A DNA stretch of 64,000 bases from Avena insularis (GCA_023614405.1 CM042687.1:264535480-264599479), one strand, 5' to 3'; positions 31,858-43,786 are shown, counted from the stretch's first letter. Notes: generated by a model from the letters alone, not told the origin. A program made the numbers and translations.

Positions 31858-33733
31858 AAGTGCCATGGTGGTTGCCCCACCCCTTCCTCCATTCATGTGA
31901 GTGGATCTCCCACTCACCAAAAGTCCCTCCATATTCTCCACTAAAAAACCCACTCAAATTCCCATTAAATTTTCATCAAATTTAATGTAATCTCTCTTTA
32001 AATAAAACTCCTTTTATTTATTTATTCAGAATTTTGTCAACTACATTAATTAAAAAACATTCACATAAAACCCCTTGCTACTTTTCAATATCACATGTAG
32101 AACCAATTTCTGCAATTTTTCCCAAAACAATTCCGGTGTCAATTGAAATAATTCCAGCGCTTTGCAATTCTTTCGTCTAGAACATATTTGTTCCAAATGG
32201 TGTCGTTGTTCTTAAGTGTGTCACCGCATAATTCGTGAATAATGCGACATGATCGAGACCCTCGGATCAATAATCAGAAGCGGGACCTGGAGATCCATAT
32301 TGACTCCCACACATTCAAGGATGACTTCTTGTGATCGTGAAAACCTTTTACGCTAGTAACTCAATCCCTTTGTCTCGCGATATATTACATGTCCGAGATT
32401 CGATCATCGGTATATCCATACCTAGTTTGATCTCATTACCGACATGTACTCTTTTCTCGTTCCCGTGATATAACATTCTAGTGACCTCATCACTTGCTTG
32501 CAAGCTAACTAATGTGATATCACCGAGAGGGCCCAGAGTATATCTCTCCGTCATTGGGATGGACAAATTCCACTCTTGATCCATGGGCCTCTACATAACA
32601 CATTCTTAGCACTGAACCCACCTTTATAGTCACCTTGTTATTGTGTGACGTTTGATGTTATCAAGATACTCTTCCAGTGTTAGTGATTGACATGATCTCA
32701 TGGTCTAAGGACTAGGATTACTTCGTATGATGTTATAGCAATATAAACACAATGACTTTGATTGTAATTCTATACTTCGTATGAATGTTCATCACATCAT
32801 TCCAATAATGTTGTGACCTCGTTATTAACAACATCCAATGTCCATGATCAGGAAACCTTGATCATCTTTTTAATCAACTAGGAACTTTCTATTTGTTTAT
32901 TAAACACACATGTTTTAACGCTTCAGATAATACAATTATAGCATGCAAAATAAACATCTATAATATACTTGGAATATACATAATAACAACTTTATTATTG
33001 CCTCTTAGTGCATATTCCCTTCACACATGTGTGAGAGTTTGTGACTAAGAGAGAGGGGAAAACAGAGTAGAACTTAAACACCAAGGGAAAAGCTGAGTAG
33101 AACTTAAAAACCAAGGGAAAAACTGACAAAGGGATTCAAATAGAAAACATGAAGAGATTTAAAAAATGGAAAATGTTTCTTTTATACAATAAAATGGCAT
33201 ACATCAAACTATTTGCAATTCAAATATATATCAGTTTGACAATTATTGCCTCATTCAGACAAACTATGTTTTGGGGAGGTATGTTTTGGGAAGAGGCTTG
33301 AGTAGAAAACCATGAACCTTCATAGATAGTAGGTGATTCGGGTTAAAAATTTATTTATACATTTCTTATGGTGGAAGGTCACGTAATAAGACTCCCTGGG
33401 TAGATGCCACTCTGTTTTGATCTTTTTGAATTTATTGTGCATAAAATGACTCAATTAGCTAGCTAAAACCCATTCGTTGACTCTTTGTTGACCAGCCACC
33501 GGAGGGTAAAAGTGAGTATATTGCACAAGATAGTGTTAGTACTGGAGGGCAAAACTGAGTACAACCAAACTACCAGTGTTACACTCGAGGGTAAAACTGA
33601 GCACAACTAAGTGGCCAAGGTTAGACACGAGGAGAAAAACATGAGGCACGGTACGTGTGTCACGGTGCACGGTGCAGTAACATACACGGTTACGCGGTAC
33701 ATGGTGGTGCAATGAAACATCTCCTCCCTTCAC

Positions 33734-33743
33734 CTTTATAGAG
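33734..33743 (+). promoter_or_regulatory. TATA-like box of a candidate host gene
   Basis: CTTTATAGAG, about 113 bp before the ATG at 33847. The stretch between is CT-rich (CACTCATCACTCGCTCACTC), as in many plant 5' untranslated regions. Confidence 0.4.
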
Positions 33744-33846
33744 GTCTCCTCACTATCACTCATCACTCGCTCACTCACTTACTCAACCATATCCACTGTC
33801 CCATCACCTTCTGCAAACCCCCAAGAAAACCCCAACCACACCGGCG

Positions 33847-33937
33847 ATGGAGAAGAACGGCGCGGTGGCCATCGTCGCCTCTAAGGCCGCCGGTGAGGAG
33901 GCCCCCATCCCCGTATAGGCTGCCGTCGAGGCATCAA
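33847..33937 (+). pseudogene. Truncated 5' coding fragment of a possible host gene
   Basis: An ATG in a favourable context (GGCGATGG) opens MEKNGAVAIVASKAAGEE, then A-P-I-P-V and a TAG at 33916-33918. The same frame continues A-A-V-E-A-S to the LTR boundary. The codons are GC-rich at the third position, as in grass genes. The TAG could be a CAG-to-TAG change. The remainder would lie beyond the chromovirus insertion, outside the window. The protein is not recognised, and it might instead be a transposon leader. Confidence 0.35.
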
Positions 33938-36900
33938 TGTCAACACTCGGATTTTTAATCCCAGATGCCTTTTATGCCATACATCGCAATCCCAGGATTA
34001 CCATTTTAAGAGACATAACAGATTGATATCACAGTACATCATCCATTACAAACCATACATAAGGTCTTACAACAAATAAGGATCACATGATCCAGTCTTA
34101 ATACAAATCAAGCAGCGGAATAACGTAATAATAACGATAGCATAGGCGAGGCTCCATCTTCATGATCATAGGCAATGCTGATGATGGGAGATGATCCTAT
34201 TTGTCATAACCTTCCTGCTGCCCGTCCTCCTGATAGTCCTCTTCATAGTCTGGCCACGGGAATAGCCAAGAACAAAGCCATGAGTACTCTTTAAGTACTC
34301 ACAAACTAATACTAACAAGTGAAGTGGCTTTGAATAGGAAGTACTAGGATCTAGGTTGTTTTGCAAAAAGCCAAATTTATGTCTGAAGCAAAGAAAGCTA
34401 GTTGAAAGTTTTATAACACCTAAGTGGGAAGTTGAATTTCATATCACAACCCTGTTGTGGTGAAGTCAAAGTCATGAATAATTTCACAAATCATTTTGAA
34501 AACATCTCGGATTTTAACAAGATGGCTAATCTAATCGTCCATAATCATGATGCGGCTATTCGAATAGTTTGACACTCTCTACAGAGGTGGTACACTTTCA
34601 CCACAACATTTGATACATCTGTCAGGAATAATCCTGAATTCACCATACTCAGTATGCGGATAATCAATCCTAACCTTTCAATTACATGCCCTAGTATAGG
34701 CACCTCTCCAGTGAGTTCGGCCTCCCAACCATGACCAACTGTCATCTTGGGAACTGCACAAGTGGACAATCTTCACAAGGTAGCCTCATCTCAAACCTTG
34801 GCCGCAAGGGAACCCATACTAAGGTATATAAATTTCTAGTCAAGCCCTACCCAAATTTTGGGTATTATGGTTGTACGGTAAAATTGGAATGGTATCGCAT
34901 CCAGATAACCATCAGTTTTATAAAGGGCTAAGGATCATGCCTCAACAGTTTCATCATCAAAATCATCTGGTGTTCAAGAACCCATGTCAAAACATTTCAG
35001 TAGAATGACTCATCGTTCTAAGGTTTTCATAACCATTTTCACCAAGTAGTCACATCTAAAGTTGATCAAATTTTATGCTTAGCACTAGCATCTACAAGTG
35101 GGGGTAAACACTAATGAGGGTTGGTAAACAAGTGTATCTTATCTAAGTTTAATCTCGTGCCTCAGGATGACATCAATATTTATCTAACTTAGGCCAAGTT
35201 TTATGCTCTTTATGCTACCTTTAAATATCTTTCTAAACTCTACTAATCAGTAAGTAAACTCTAAGAGAAAGCTTTGATAAAGAAAATAAAATAACTAAGC
35301 TTGCAAGTAAAACTAGGATTGGGTATTAAGTAGGATAAGCTTTCAAGTATTATCTTGCTAAGTGAACTTGTATAGTGAGGCTTGCAAGGTGCAAGTATAG
35401 GCTTGCCTTGTGCAGAGCAGTGGTTGAAGTTCTCCTCGGCTTCTTCCTCGTAGTATTCTCCTTCCTCCTCGTATCCTTGGTCGATACTAGCGTCTATAAA
35501 TAAATATGAGGTACACAATCACCAAACAATACTTAACTAGTTCTATTTATCACACCAAGATTTTCACTAGATGATTTAGCATCATCTCAAGCATCACAAA
35601 GATTAAGGTAATAGTTTTATTTCTTTTATTTTAGAAAAGTAATTTCTACTCATTGAAAAACTACTTAAGATTTAATATTCTCCAACTAAAACATGGGATA
35701 ATGTTGACACATGTCATCACCACATATTTTAATACATGGGAATGTGATTTAAAGTGGTGTCACAATTTAATAAGGTTTAACCCTTTTATTTTTATTAAAT
35801 AAAGTGACTAGAATGTCCTATGAGGCATTCTTTTATTACTTGTTCATTATTTCTGCAATTAAACCTAGATATTTTTATATATTCAGAAAGATCTTCTTAA
35901 ATGTGATTTTTGAGAGTTGGAATCAACTCAAAAGCTTTTGTGGTTGAATTTTGAAAAATGTTTGAATACATAAAAACTTCTGCCTTGTTATTTTTACTAT
36001 GGGTGATCTACAAACACATTTGACTTGAATCCAACGGGCTTGGATTAAGCATTCCAGTACCTTTCTAACAAAATTGGTTTCATGGAATTTGGTTCAGTGA
36101 ATCGAGCTGGGTTGCTTTTTGAATCTAGGTACAAAACTAGGTTTGAAACTAAAAGAATAAATCCAATTTTGAATTACTGGGTCACGCGGGATGCTAACTG
36201 GGCCGGCCCACAGCGCACAGCGCACGCGCTAGTGGGTTTGAGTGAATGTCCCCACCAGTCAGTGAGACAGGGGGTGCGAACCGGTACAGAGCAATCTAGG
36301 CCATGCGATCAAGCTCTAATCCAACGTCCACGACCTATCGTCTCCATCGGGCAACTCCGACAAGAATAAACCCTAGCGCGACCAGTGGGGGTCTACGGGG
36401 GATCACCGGGGCTCAGGCGAGGGTTGGCGATGGGGGAGAACGACGAAGTCGACGATGGCGAACCTCCTAGTACCGGCAGCTTCTCCTGGGGCGGCTCTAA
36501 TCAATGGCTCCCTTCTTCCTCCTCCGCGGCAGACTCTGGCCAAATTCTGGCGATGTGCTTCTCGCCTTGCTCCGGGAGTGAGGCGTGGTGCTTCTAAGAG
36601 AGAGGGGAGTGAGATGGTATGAAGAAATCGAGCGGGGGTGGCCTCTATTTATAGTGCAGCGAGGGGACCGAATGGCGCGGGCGGAGCTCATCGTTGTCGT
36701 CATCACAGCGAGCTACTGGTATGGGCAAAGGTAGGGGACGGTGCTATGTTCCCTGGTGAAGCTCAACGACATGGTCAAGCAGCATGGGGTGGTGCGAGAT
36801 GGTCAGAACACGTCGACGCTCTGGGCGGGTCTAACGGAAGGTTTTATGGTGCACGCAGTTTCCTGTCGCGGCACGTAATGGGCATGTCTGGGGTGTTCCT

Positions 36901-37896
36901 GGGATGGTGGCGATCCTGCTTGCACGCCGTAGGGCGCCATGGCGGCTGTGGGCGCAGGTGGCGATAGCCCATGCCAAGACGACGCGCAGAGAGGCTGGGC
37001 ACGCTCGGGATGGGTGGTCTAGGGGCTGGCTGCGCTTGAGGCTTGGACAGGGGGTGGCGGTGGACGGTGGAGTGCCTGCTAGACAAGTTTTGCGAGGCTA
37101 GAGAAGCTTCAAGCTTGCTAATCGACTAAGGGGTGGGTGATCTCAAAGATGGTCACCATTGATGGCTATGGCAAGCTCACAGTGGTGCTAAATCTTGTTA
37201 AATGAGCTAGATGATCTACTAATAGCTTGATGTGAACCATAGAGGGAACAAGTTAGGCCAAAATCACTGCTCCTAATAGTGTTGGATGTTTGTTGGTTTG
37301 GTGTTTGAGGAAATGGCCGAAAGAGATTCAAATTTTGAATTTTTGAATCAAACTTGGTGGGTGTGTTAGTTACATACTAGGGAGTCTCTGGTTAGTTGGA
37401 AAGGTCAATGTGAATTGGTTTGGTTGGTTTCTGAGAATTGGTGATCTTCACATATGTTAAGGATTCAATTTTGAATTGTCATTTGAATCAAGTTGCCAAA
37501 TGTTTCTTTAAGTTTGAAAGGTGGGCTTGGATTCACTTTTACTTGGTCTAGCAAGGGGTGAAAATAAATGGAAATGTTTCTGTTTTTAAATCTTGGACTA
37601 GAAACACACAAAGTGGCCTAGTGAGCAAGATTGGCAAAAATGACCATTTGCTTTATTTGTTTTGTTTTTGATTTTCTCTTGATTTGTTTCTGCTTGGAAA
37701 TGTTTTATATGATGTTGTTTTCATCTTTAAACCATTACTTGCAATTTAGAGAAATCATACAAGTTCATTCATGCATTCATACAATCATCACATACACACA
37801 TGCATTCATATGATCTTAATTAACAAAAGTTTTTGTTAACCCTTATTTCGGCGATTGGAAATTGATAACCTTGTTCAATAATTTTGGGATGTTACA
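33938..37896 (-). repeat. Chromovirus 3' LTR (3959 bp)
   Basis: On its own strand it begins TGTAACATCCCAAAATTATT and ends GAGTGTTGACA. It has an AT-rich outer U3, a GC-rich centre (36150-37100) with a TATA box, and an AT-rich remainder. The small ORFs at 36082-37101 lie in this GC-rich LTR core and are not genes. The start and size resemble the D-family solo LTRs. Confidence 0.82.
36646..36653 (-). promoter_or_regulatory. TATA box of chromovirus LTR
   Basis: Plus-strand TATTTATA reads TATAAATA on the minus strand, upstream (on that strand) of a GC-rich transcribed region. Confidence 0.6.
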
Positions 37897-37911
37897 AACC
37901 TTCCCTCCTTA
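37897..37911 (-). promoter_or_regulatory. Polypurine tract of chromovirus
   Basis: Minus-strand TAAGGAGGGAAGGTT lies directly before the LTR start TGTAACATCCC. Confidence 0.78.
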
Positions 37912-37989
37912 AACAAAATCTCGTCCTGAGATTAGAGAAAGAAGAAATAAGAAAACTAGGATTTAGAAAGATCAGGAAACTCCGTCTTG

Positions 37990-38574
37990 ATGTGATCTTC
38001 TCGCTCCTAGGTAGCTTCTTCTTCAGTGTGGTTACTCCACTGAATCTTGAGAAACTTGATGCTTCGGGTCCTGGTGGTTCTAAAAGCTTCTTCCAAAATA
38101 CGGATGGGTACTTCGGGATATGTCAGGTCATTGTTGATCTCTATGGTGCGGTGATCAATGTTCTTGAAAACTTTAGTCTTCTCCGGGACTTCAAGGCATT
38201 TGCGAAGCAACAATATATGGAACACATTATGCATCACGACATCTCCTCGGAAGTTCCTGTTGATACGATACTTCTCCTCGACGATTCAAAATCTTGAAAG
38301 GTTCGATATACCTGGGGGCTAACTTTCGTTTGAGCTAGAAACGCTGCATTCCCTTCAAAGGCGATACTTTGAGATACACAAAATTTCCGATATTGAAAGC
38401 AAGGTCTCGACGTCTCTTGTCGGCATAACTCTTCTGTCTGGATTGGGCGGTCTTGAGGTGCTCACGAATCTTGTGAACTTTCTCTTCTGCTTCTCGTAGG
38501 ATGCCGGGTCCAAAAATCTGACTCTCTCCTACTTCCGACCAATTCAAAGGGGTACGACACTTCCTTCCATACAT
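37990..38574 (-). pseudogene. Chromovirus integrase C-terminus and chromodomain
   Basis: 38574-38335 carries the integrase end: Y-G-R-K-C-R-T-P, then A-D-K-R-R-R and V-Y-L-K-V-S-P-L-K-G (GPY/F-like region). After a stop the frame of 38237-38010 gives H-N-V-F-H, then the chromodomain (I-R-I-L-E, T-R-S-I-K-F-L-K-I-Q-W, E-E-E-A-T). The next codon, where the family has an invariant Trp, is TAG (38009-38007). Chromodomains bind modified histone H3 and steer integration to heterochromatin. The domain is truncated here. Confidence 0.78.
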
Positions 38575-39156
38575 GAATTAAAATGGGATCATTTGCAAAC
38601 TAGCTTAATAACTGTTGTTGTACGAAAATTCTGCAAAAGGCAGACAGTCTGCCCATTTAGATCCATACTCTAGCACACATGCTCTCAACATATCTTCGAG
38701 TATTTGATTTACTCGCTCCGTTTGTCCATCTGTCTGAGGGTGATACGCTGTGCTGAAGTCTAGTCTAGTTCCTAGTCCTTCCTGGACTTTCTTCCAAAAT
38801 CTCGAGGTAAACTGAGTTCCTCGATCTAACACGATGTTCTTGGGGACTCCTTGCAAGCTGACGATTCTAGCGATGTACATATCCGCTAGCTTCGAACTCT
38901 GGTAAGTGGTCTTGATTGGTAAGAAATGGGCGACTTTGGACAGTCTATCAACTATGACCTAGATAGAGTCATTTCCCCTACTAGAAGTAGGCAATCCGGT
39001 GATAAAGTCCATTCCAACGGAATCCCATTTCCATTCCGGAATCTGCAGTGGTTGCAATAGTCATGCGGGTCTCTGATGTCCCGCCTTGACTCTCTGGCAA
39101 ATATCACACTTGGCGCTATAGCTTCCGATTTCTCTCTTCATCTTATGCCACCAAAA
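38575..39156 (-). pseudogene. Chromovirus integrase core
   Basis: Reading on the minus strand from 39156 there is C-D-I-C-Q-R-V-K for the zinc finger cysteines, then D-F-I-T-G-L-P with the first catalytic Asp. V-P-K-N-I-V-L-D-R-G-T-Q-F with the second follows, and T-A-Y-H-P-Q-T-D-G-Q-T-E-R with the Glu (ORF 38880-38605). Stops occur near 39153, about 39060, about 38955 and at 38605, interrupting an otherwise collinear domain. Confidence 0.82.
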
Positions 39157-40321
39157 TTATTCCGTCAAATCCTGATACATCTTTGTTCCTCCAGGGTGGA
39201 TAGAATAAAGAGTATCATGGACCTCTTTTAAAATAGTTTCCTTCAATTCTGAATCTGCTGGTACACAGAGACGTCCTTTGTACCACAACACTCCTTCATC
39301 TTTGGTGAATCCAGGTACTTTGCCTGTACCGATACGACTTTTGATTCCGTCGATACTAGCATTTACTTTCTGTGCCTCCTTAATCTGACTGATCAATGTG
39401 GGTTGAAGTTCTATGCTAGCCAAAAATCCTTCACTAACTAATTCCATTATGAAATCCTCCATCTCCTTGTGCAAACTTGGTTGCTCCTTCAGAATCATGG
39501 AGTTCAAGCGGCACGACAATCTGCTAAGGGCATCTGCTACCACATTGGCTTTACCGGGGTGATAGTGAATGTCCAGATCATAACCCTTGATTAGCTCTAT
39601 CCATCTTATCTGCCTCATATTCAGCTCCTTTTGAGTGAATATATACTTCAGGCTCTTGTGATCCGAATAAATCTCACAACAGTTTCCCATCAGGTAATGC
39701 CTCCATGTTTTCAGGGCTAGAACTACGACTGCTAGTTCAAGGTCATGGGTAGGATAATTATGCTCATGTTGCTTCAGTTGTCGGGATAGATAAGATATAA
39801 CTTTGCCTTCTTGCATTAACACACATCCGGGACCGATCTTGGATGCGTCACAATACACATCAAAGGGCTCCGTGATATCCGGCATGATCAAGATTGGGGC
39901 TGAAATCAATCTCCTGTTGAGTTTTTGAAAACTCGCTTCACATTTGTCCGTCCATTCGAACTTCTTATCGTTCTTCAGCAATTGGGTCATGGGTCTGGCG
40001 ATACTTGAGAATCCTTCTACGAACTTGTGGTAATATCCCGCCAATCGAAGAAATGCAAGAACTTGGGTTTGAGTGGTTGGGGCTTGCCAATCTTCCACAT
40101 CCTTCACCTTTGCAGGGTCAATGGCAATTCCTCCGGCTGATACGATATGTCTGAGGAATCCTACCTCCTGTAACCAGAATTCACATTTGCTAAATTTGGC
40201 ATATAGCTGATGCTCCCTAAGGGTTCCAAGGATGGTTCTTAGGTGTATCTCATGTTCTTCTTCTAATTTGGAATAGATCAGAATGTCATCGATGAAAACA
40301 ACGACAAACTTATCCAGGAAG
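39157..40321 (-). pseudogene. Chromovirus reverse transcriptase (C-terminal half) and RNase H
   Basis: The minus strand from 40321 begins at [13 protein letters not shown] with the FIDD catalytic box at 40296-40285, then C-E-F-W-L, L-A-G-Y-Y and the RT thumb. RNase H follows: [27 protein letters not shown] and V-A-D-A-L-S-R. The stretch is open for about 388 codons, so this part is well kept. The frame runs on beyond 40321 to 40386 only by chance into the inserted element. The N-terminal RT, protease and gag lie beyond the window. Confidence 0.88.
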
Positions 40322-43293
40322 TGTAACATCCTAGCATTTAGGACTAAATGAAGGGTAGATTTAGGATTTTGTGCATCTGCATGCATGGATCTAAAAATCC
40401 GGGTAAATTTTTCGCCAAATTAAAAGACTAGAGTGATCAGAATTCTCACTCCAATGAATTAGGTTTAGTGTCATCAAAAGGGGAGTGAGATGAATTTTGA
40501 CATGACGTCTATCGTTTTATTGAATTATGAGGGGAGAAATTTGATTTATAAATAATTATTCACAATAATACAAATACAAGTATTATTTCACCAAAGGAGT
40601 ATCTGATCTTATCAGTATATTATTTGCCTCAGTACAACCTCACAGGCAGAGGGGCAAGTTTCACCAATTTAGTAAAAGTTAAAAGTCAAATAGTAAAACC
40701 ATCAGCAAATATCAAGATATTTTAACTTGATCTGATCCATAGCATCATAGCAAGCAACCACACAGCTCACACACACATGCAACTATGTGTGCTGTCAACA
40801 CCACAAGAGAGCAGCAAATGGAGAGACAACACCAGCCGTAGCAGGGTTGCTAGCTTATCCTTTACACACACACACGCCACTAGACCATAGTTCCTCCACT
40901 ATCTCTAGAGCACCACAAAGAACATCACATGTTCTTATTAGTTTTTCCCAATAGCACATAGATCAAACCACATCACTAGCACCCTAGTTTCAATCTTGTT
41001 CTCCTAGAAATTTGGTTGCTTCAATAAGCCATCCAGATGTAGGTCAGGATCAAACTATATCAGGAGGAGGAGAATATCAAGAAGGAGGCCAGTAGCAGAT
41101 CAGGGAGGAGAAGGTCAACAAGATCAAAACCACAGAAGAGCTACTCAAGATCAATTTAAGACATACCCAAAGATCAACATATACTTCTCAACATCAGGTT
41201 GCTATTCATCTCTAAGACAACCAAAATATTTAATATCAATTGTTCTCCTATTTTTTCCCAAGATGGATTTTGGGTAATAGGAAGCTCTCAGTATAGTGTA
41301 GAAGTGCTACACTAAGTTCATCCTAGAGCTGTTAAAAGCCAACAAGTATTTGTTCTTATTTTACATCTGGCCTCAGAACCACATCATAGGCAAGGGTTGG
41401 ACTAAATCTTATTCAAGTATATTTTAGCAGATCATATAGTTTATCTAGACAACTGTGCATCCTCTAGAGAGGTACCACAGCAGCTAGATCATCTATAAAG
41501 GCTACAAATCTTGCATATAGGACATAGCCAATAAATCAAAGCATCAACTTTATAAAATCTTAAGCAATCTAAATCATTTTCCTAAGTGAGGGTCACCGGG
41601 AATCATTTCATCCATTCAAAGATCTAAGTCTCAACTTTATACATCATTGACCAAGCTCACATATTAAGATTTTACATCTAGATCATCTAGATTAGAGGAT
41701 ATCATTTTCCACACCTACTTGGCAAGTCTAGCAGATCCATTAGTGGAAAATCATTGTGTTCCATCCTAAAGGAGGCATCATAGTGGCATTCCACTATTGA
41801 ATCTACACAGTACAAGAATTCATCGCCACATAATCATTTTCCTAGCTTACAACTGCTAGAAATCATTTAAATTCTCACTGTCATATTGACAGAATAAATA
41901 GTCACTTACTTATATACAAGCTATCAATTGGACTACAAGTTATAGACAGAAAAGAGTCCATGCAGTAGTTCATAGCTGCAGATCATGCTACCTAGGCCAT
42001 CACTGTGCACACTCCAGGAATGGAGGCACCATAGTAGTAGCTCAGATAGTGGATGCCACTGATAAGTAAGGAATCCATTTTGCAATACATTCATTTAGCT
42101 AAATCAATCTCATATGATCATGCTAGATATGATCAGGCTATTGTGTACACTCCAAAGAGACATCACAATAGCAGGACCATATTAGCAGAAGCCACTCTGG
42201 AAAATTCCATTAGAAAAAAGTGTAATCATTTCCCTAGTATATTCTAGGAATCATATTTTTTATATACTACTTGATTGGCAGTCAACACTAGATTCCTTGC
42301 AAAGAAATCAACCCTCATGTATAGCTACTGTGTTTTCACCACTGTGCTCAATCCAAAGGGAAGCACCATAGTGGCAAACTTCATAGTAAGAACCACCAGA
42401 TAATTGACTAAATAGTTAGCCATTTAGTAAAAATTCTTTAAATATAATATATCATTTTCCTATCTTGGAAAGCTAGGAATCAATTGCACCATCGTTTCAC
42501 TAACAATAATGACAGGAAGTAAGATCTTTCTCAAATTCCCAATCTGCAGCAAGGCTGCAACCATCATTTTACAATCCACCAGCACTTAGACAGGTGGATT
42601 AGGATTTAACCATATATTGTATACAAACCACCTTGGCAAGAAAATCCAAATGGAACAGAAATCATTTTCCTAGTCACCAATCTAGGAATCATTTCATTTC
42701 AAACATCATTTTACCCAGCTTATAATCCACAGAAAATAGCCACAAAGTATTAGGATATAATTAGGTAACCATTAACCTACTAGTGCATGTCATCTCAAAA
42801 CAACACTGAGATTTACAGTATTGCCTAGATTCAAATCAGCAAGACTAGAGTATCAATAGAGTCACACATGCCAGGCATGATTAAGTCATCCTAATTAAGT
42901 TAGCACACTTAGCAGCATTCTAGCAAACATAAATCGGCACCACTGCTACCACTTATGTACACCATCATAACTAAGAGATCACAATAATCTTGCAACCAGC
43001 ATAGCAAAACATCGGCCTGGAAGCCGGTCACAGAAAGAACTCACCGTGCCATACAAACGGGCGCAACAAAGAATGGACGCCGGGGTTGCACTTGCAGCAC
43101 CATCCCGCCGGCGTAAGGGTTGAGGTCGCCGTGTGGGAGCAGCAGGAGGCAGGACTCGATCTGCAGCACGCCACCGCTTGCAAGGATCAAGAGAGTTAGT
43201 CACCCCGTCCTCATCGCTGGTGACCAAGATGAGCCGGGCTAGGGTTAGCCATGATGCCGCGTTTGGCGACAGCTAGAGTGGGCGCTGGTGGGG
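40322..43293 (+). mobile_element. LTR-like element inserted in the chromovirus RT (element B)
   Basis: A clean break occurs in the RT frame at 40321/40322, where TGTAACATCCTAGC begins, preceded by GGAAG (expected target duplication). It carries no gag or pol. It is AT-rich with a set of dispersed imperfect palindromes (41450-42720) and becomes GC-rich near 43000-43290, where the Athila element cuts it. The TGTAACATCC start resembles the LTRs at 33938 and 49114, so I read it as a (solo) LTR. The right end lies outside the window, so the class is inferred. Confidence 0.6.
41450..42720. repeat. Degenerate dispersed palindromic repeats in element B
   Basis: Two motifs recur. Motif 1 is ATCATTTTCCTAG, then 6-9 nt, then CTAGGAATCATTT, at about 41574, 41834, 42225, 42452 and 42662, with an echo at 41702. 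Motif 2 is CACTGTGCAC..TCC..GGAGGCACCATAGTGGC or a variant at about 41451, 41751, 41998, 42137 and 42340. Both can fold back on themselves. Spacing is irregular (about 130-390 bp), consistent with an old tandem array that has decayed. Confidence 0.6.
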
Positions 43294-43489
43294 TGATGAC
43301 CCATAAGTGTAGGGGATCGCAACAGTCTTCACGGGTAGTATTACCCAATTTATTGATCCGACACAAGGGGAGCCAAAGAATACTTGCAAGCCTTAACAAC
43401 TGAGTTGTCAATTCAGATGCACCTGGAAATAGTTCTTGCTCACAGAAGTTTATCAGTAGCAACAGTTTGATAGTAGCAACATCAAAGGA

Positions 43490-43513
43490 ACAACAACAAC
43501 AACAACAACAACA
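43490..43513. repeat. (AAC)8 microsatellite in Athila LTR
   Basis: Eight uninterrupted AAC units followed by imperfect ACAGT / AACAGT units. It produces the spurious poly-Leu ORF on the minus strand. Confidence 0.9.
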
Positions 43514-43786
43514 GTGAAACAGGAGCAATAGTAACAGTAATGGTAACAGTAGGATTCGAGTGCGGTAGATATAGGGATGGATGGACGGGCGTTGCATGGA
43601 CGAGTCTAAACATGTAACTTCAAGAACTAGGGAATTGCAGATAAATAATAATAAGCATCCAAGTACTAAACAATCCTAGGCATGTGCTCCATATATATTC
43701 ATACGTGCTCGCAATGAGAACTTGCACAACATCTTCTGTCCAGCCAGCCGTGGCAGCGGGGCCTCTAGGGAACTACTGGAAATTAA

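Larger units (their letters stand above)
6483..33024 (-). mobile_element. Ty1/copia retrotransposon, BARE/Angela-like (nested)
   Basis: A minus-strand copia element with both LTRs, PBS, PPT and a decayed gag-pol. On its own strand the LTR starts TGAAGGGAATATGCCCTGAG and ends GCGAACCCAACA, each LTR being about 1.63-1.64 kb once insertions are removed. The start resembles the conserved ATATGCCCTAGAGGCAATAAT head of Triticeae BARE/Angela LTRs. Flanks are CACAG (6478-6482) and CACAT (33025-33029), a 4-of-5 target duplication. The left LTR carries a solo LTR and the right LTR a whole Tat gypsy element, so most of its 26.5-kb span is younger DNA. Confidence 0.88.
18221..33024 (-). repeat. Copia 5' LTR, interrupted by a gypsy element
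   Basis: LTR sequence occupies 18221-18683 and 31858-33024, about 1.63 kb in all. The rest of the span is the Tat gypsy insertion. Comparison with the left LTR at 12310-12336 shows the join GGCCGGCGG / CCATGGTGG. This is the promoter-bearing LTR, with its TATA box in the right-hand flank of the insertion point. Confidence 0.85.
33025..33937 (+). other. Backbone DNA between the two nests, promoter-like
   Basis: This is the continuation of the backbone interrupted at 6482. It carries three copies of a GAGGGTAAAACTGAG-type motif (33501-33516, 33544-33565, 33586-33607) and looser relatives at 33054-33130 (GGGAAAAGCTGAGTAGAAC). A TATA-like box is at 33734-33743, followed by a pyrimidine-rich leader and a short coding start at 33847. 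Position 33938 starts a chromovirus LTR. It reads like the 5' end of a plant gene cut by the insertion. Confidence 0.45.
33938..40321 (-). mobile_element. Chromovirus (Ty3/gypsy, Tekay/Del-type), 3' part
   Basis: A minus-strand element with a 3959-bp 3' LTR, PPT and a pol running from mid-RT through RNase H and integrase to a chromodomain. The chromodomain after integrase identifies a chromovirus, and the length of the LTR fits the Tekay/Del group. At 40322 it is interrupted by another element, so its 5' half lies beyond the window. The left target duplication would be ATCAA (33933-33937). Confidence 0.85.

Noticed and set aside
36082..37101. Cluster of ORFs suggesting a host gene
   Set aside because: The cluster lies inside the chromovirus LTR around its TATA box. 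No domain, and frames overlap on both strands.
43211..43597. Poly-Leu/Cys membrane-protein-like ORF
   Set aside because: The hydrophobic run is the translation of the (AAC)n microsatellite in the Athila LTR.
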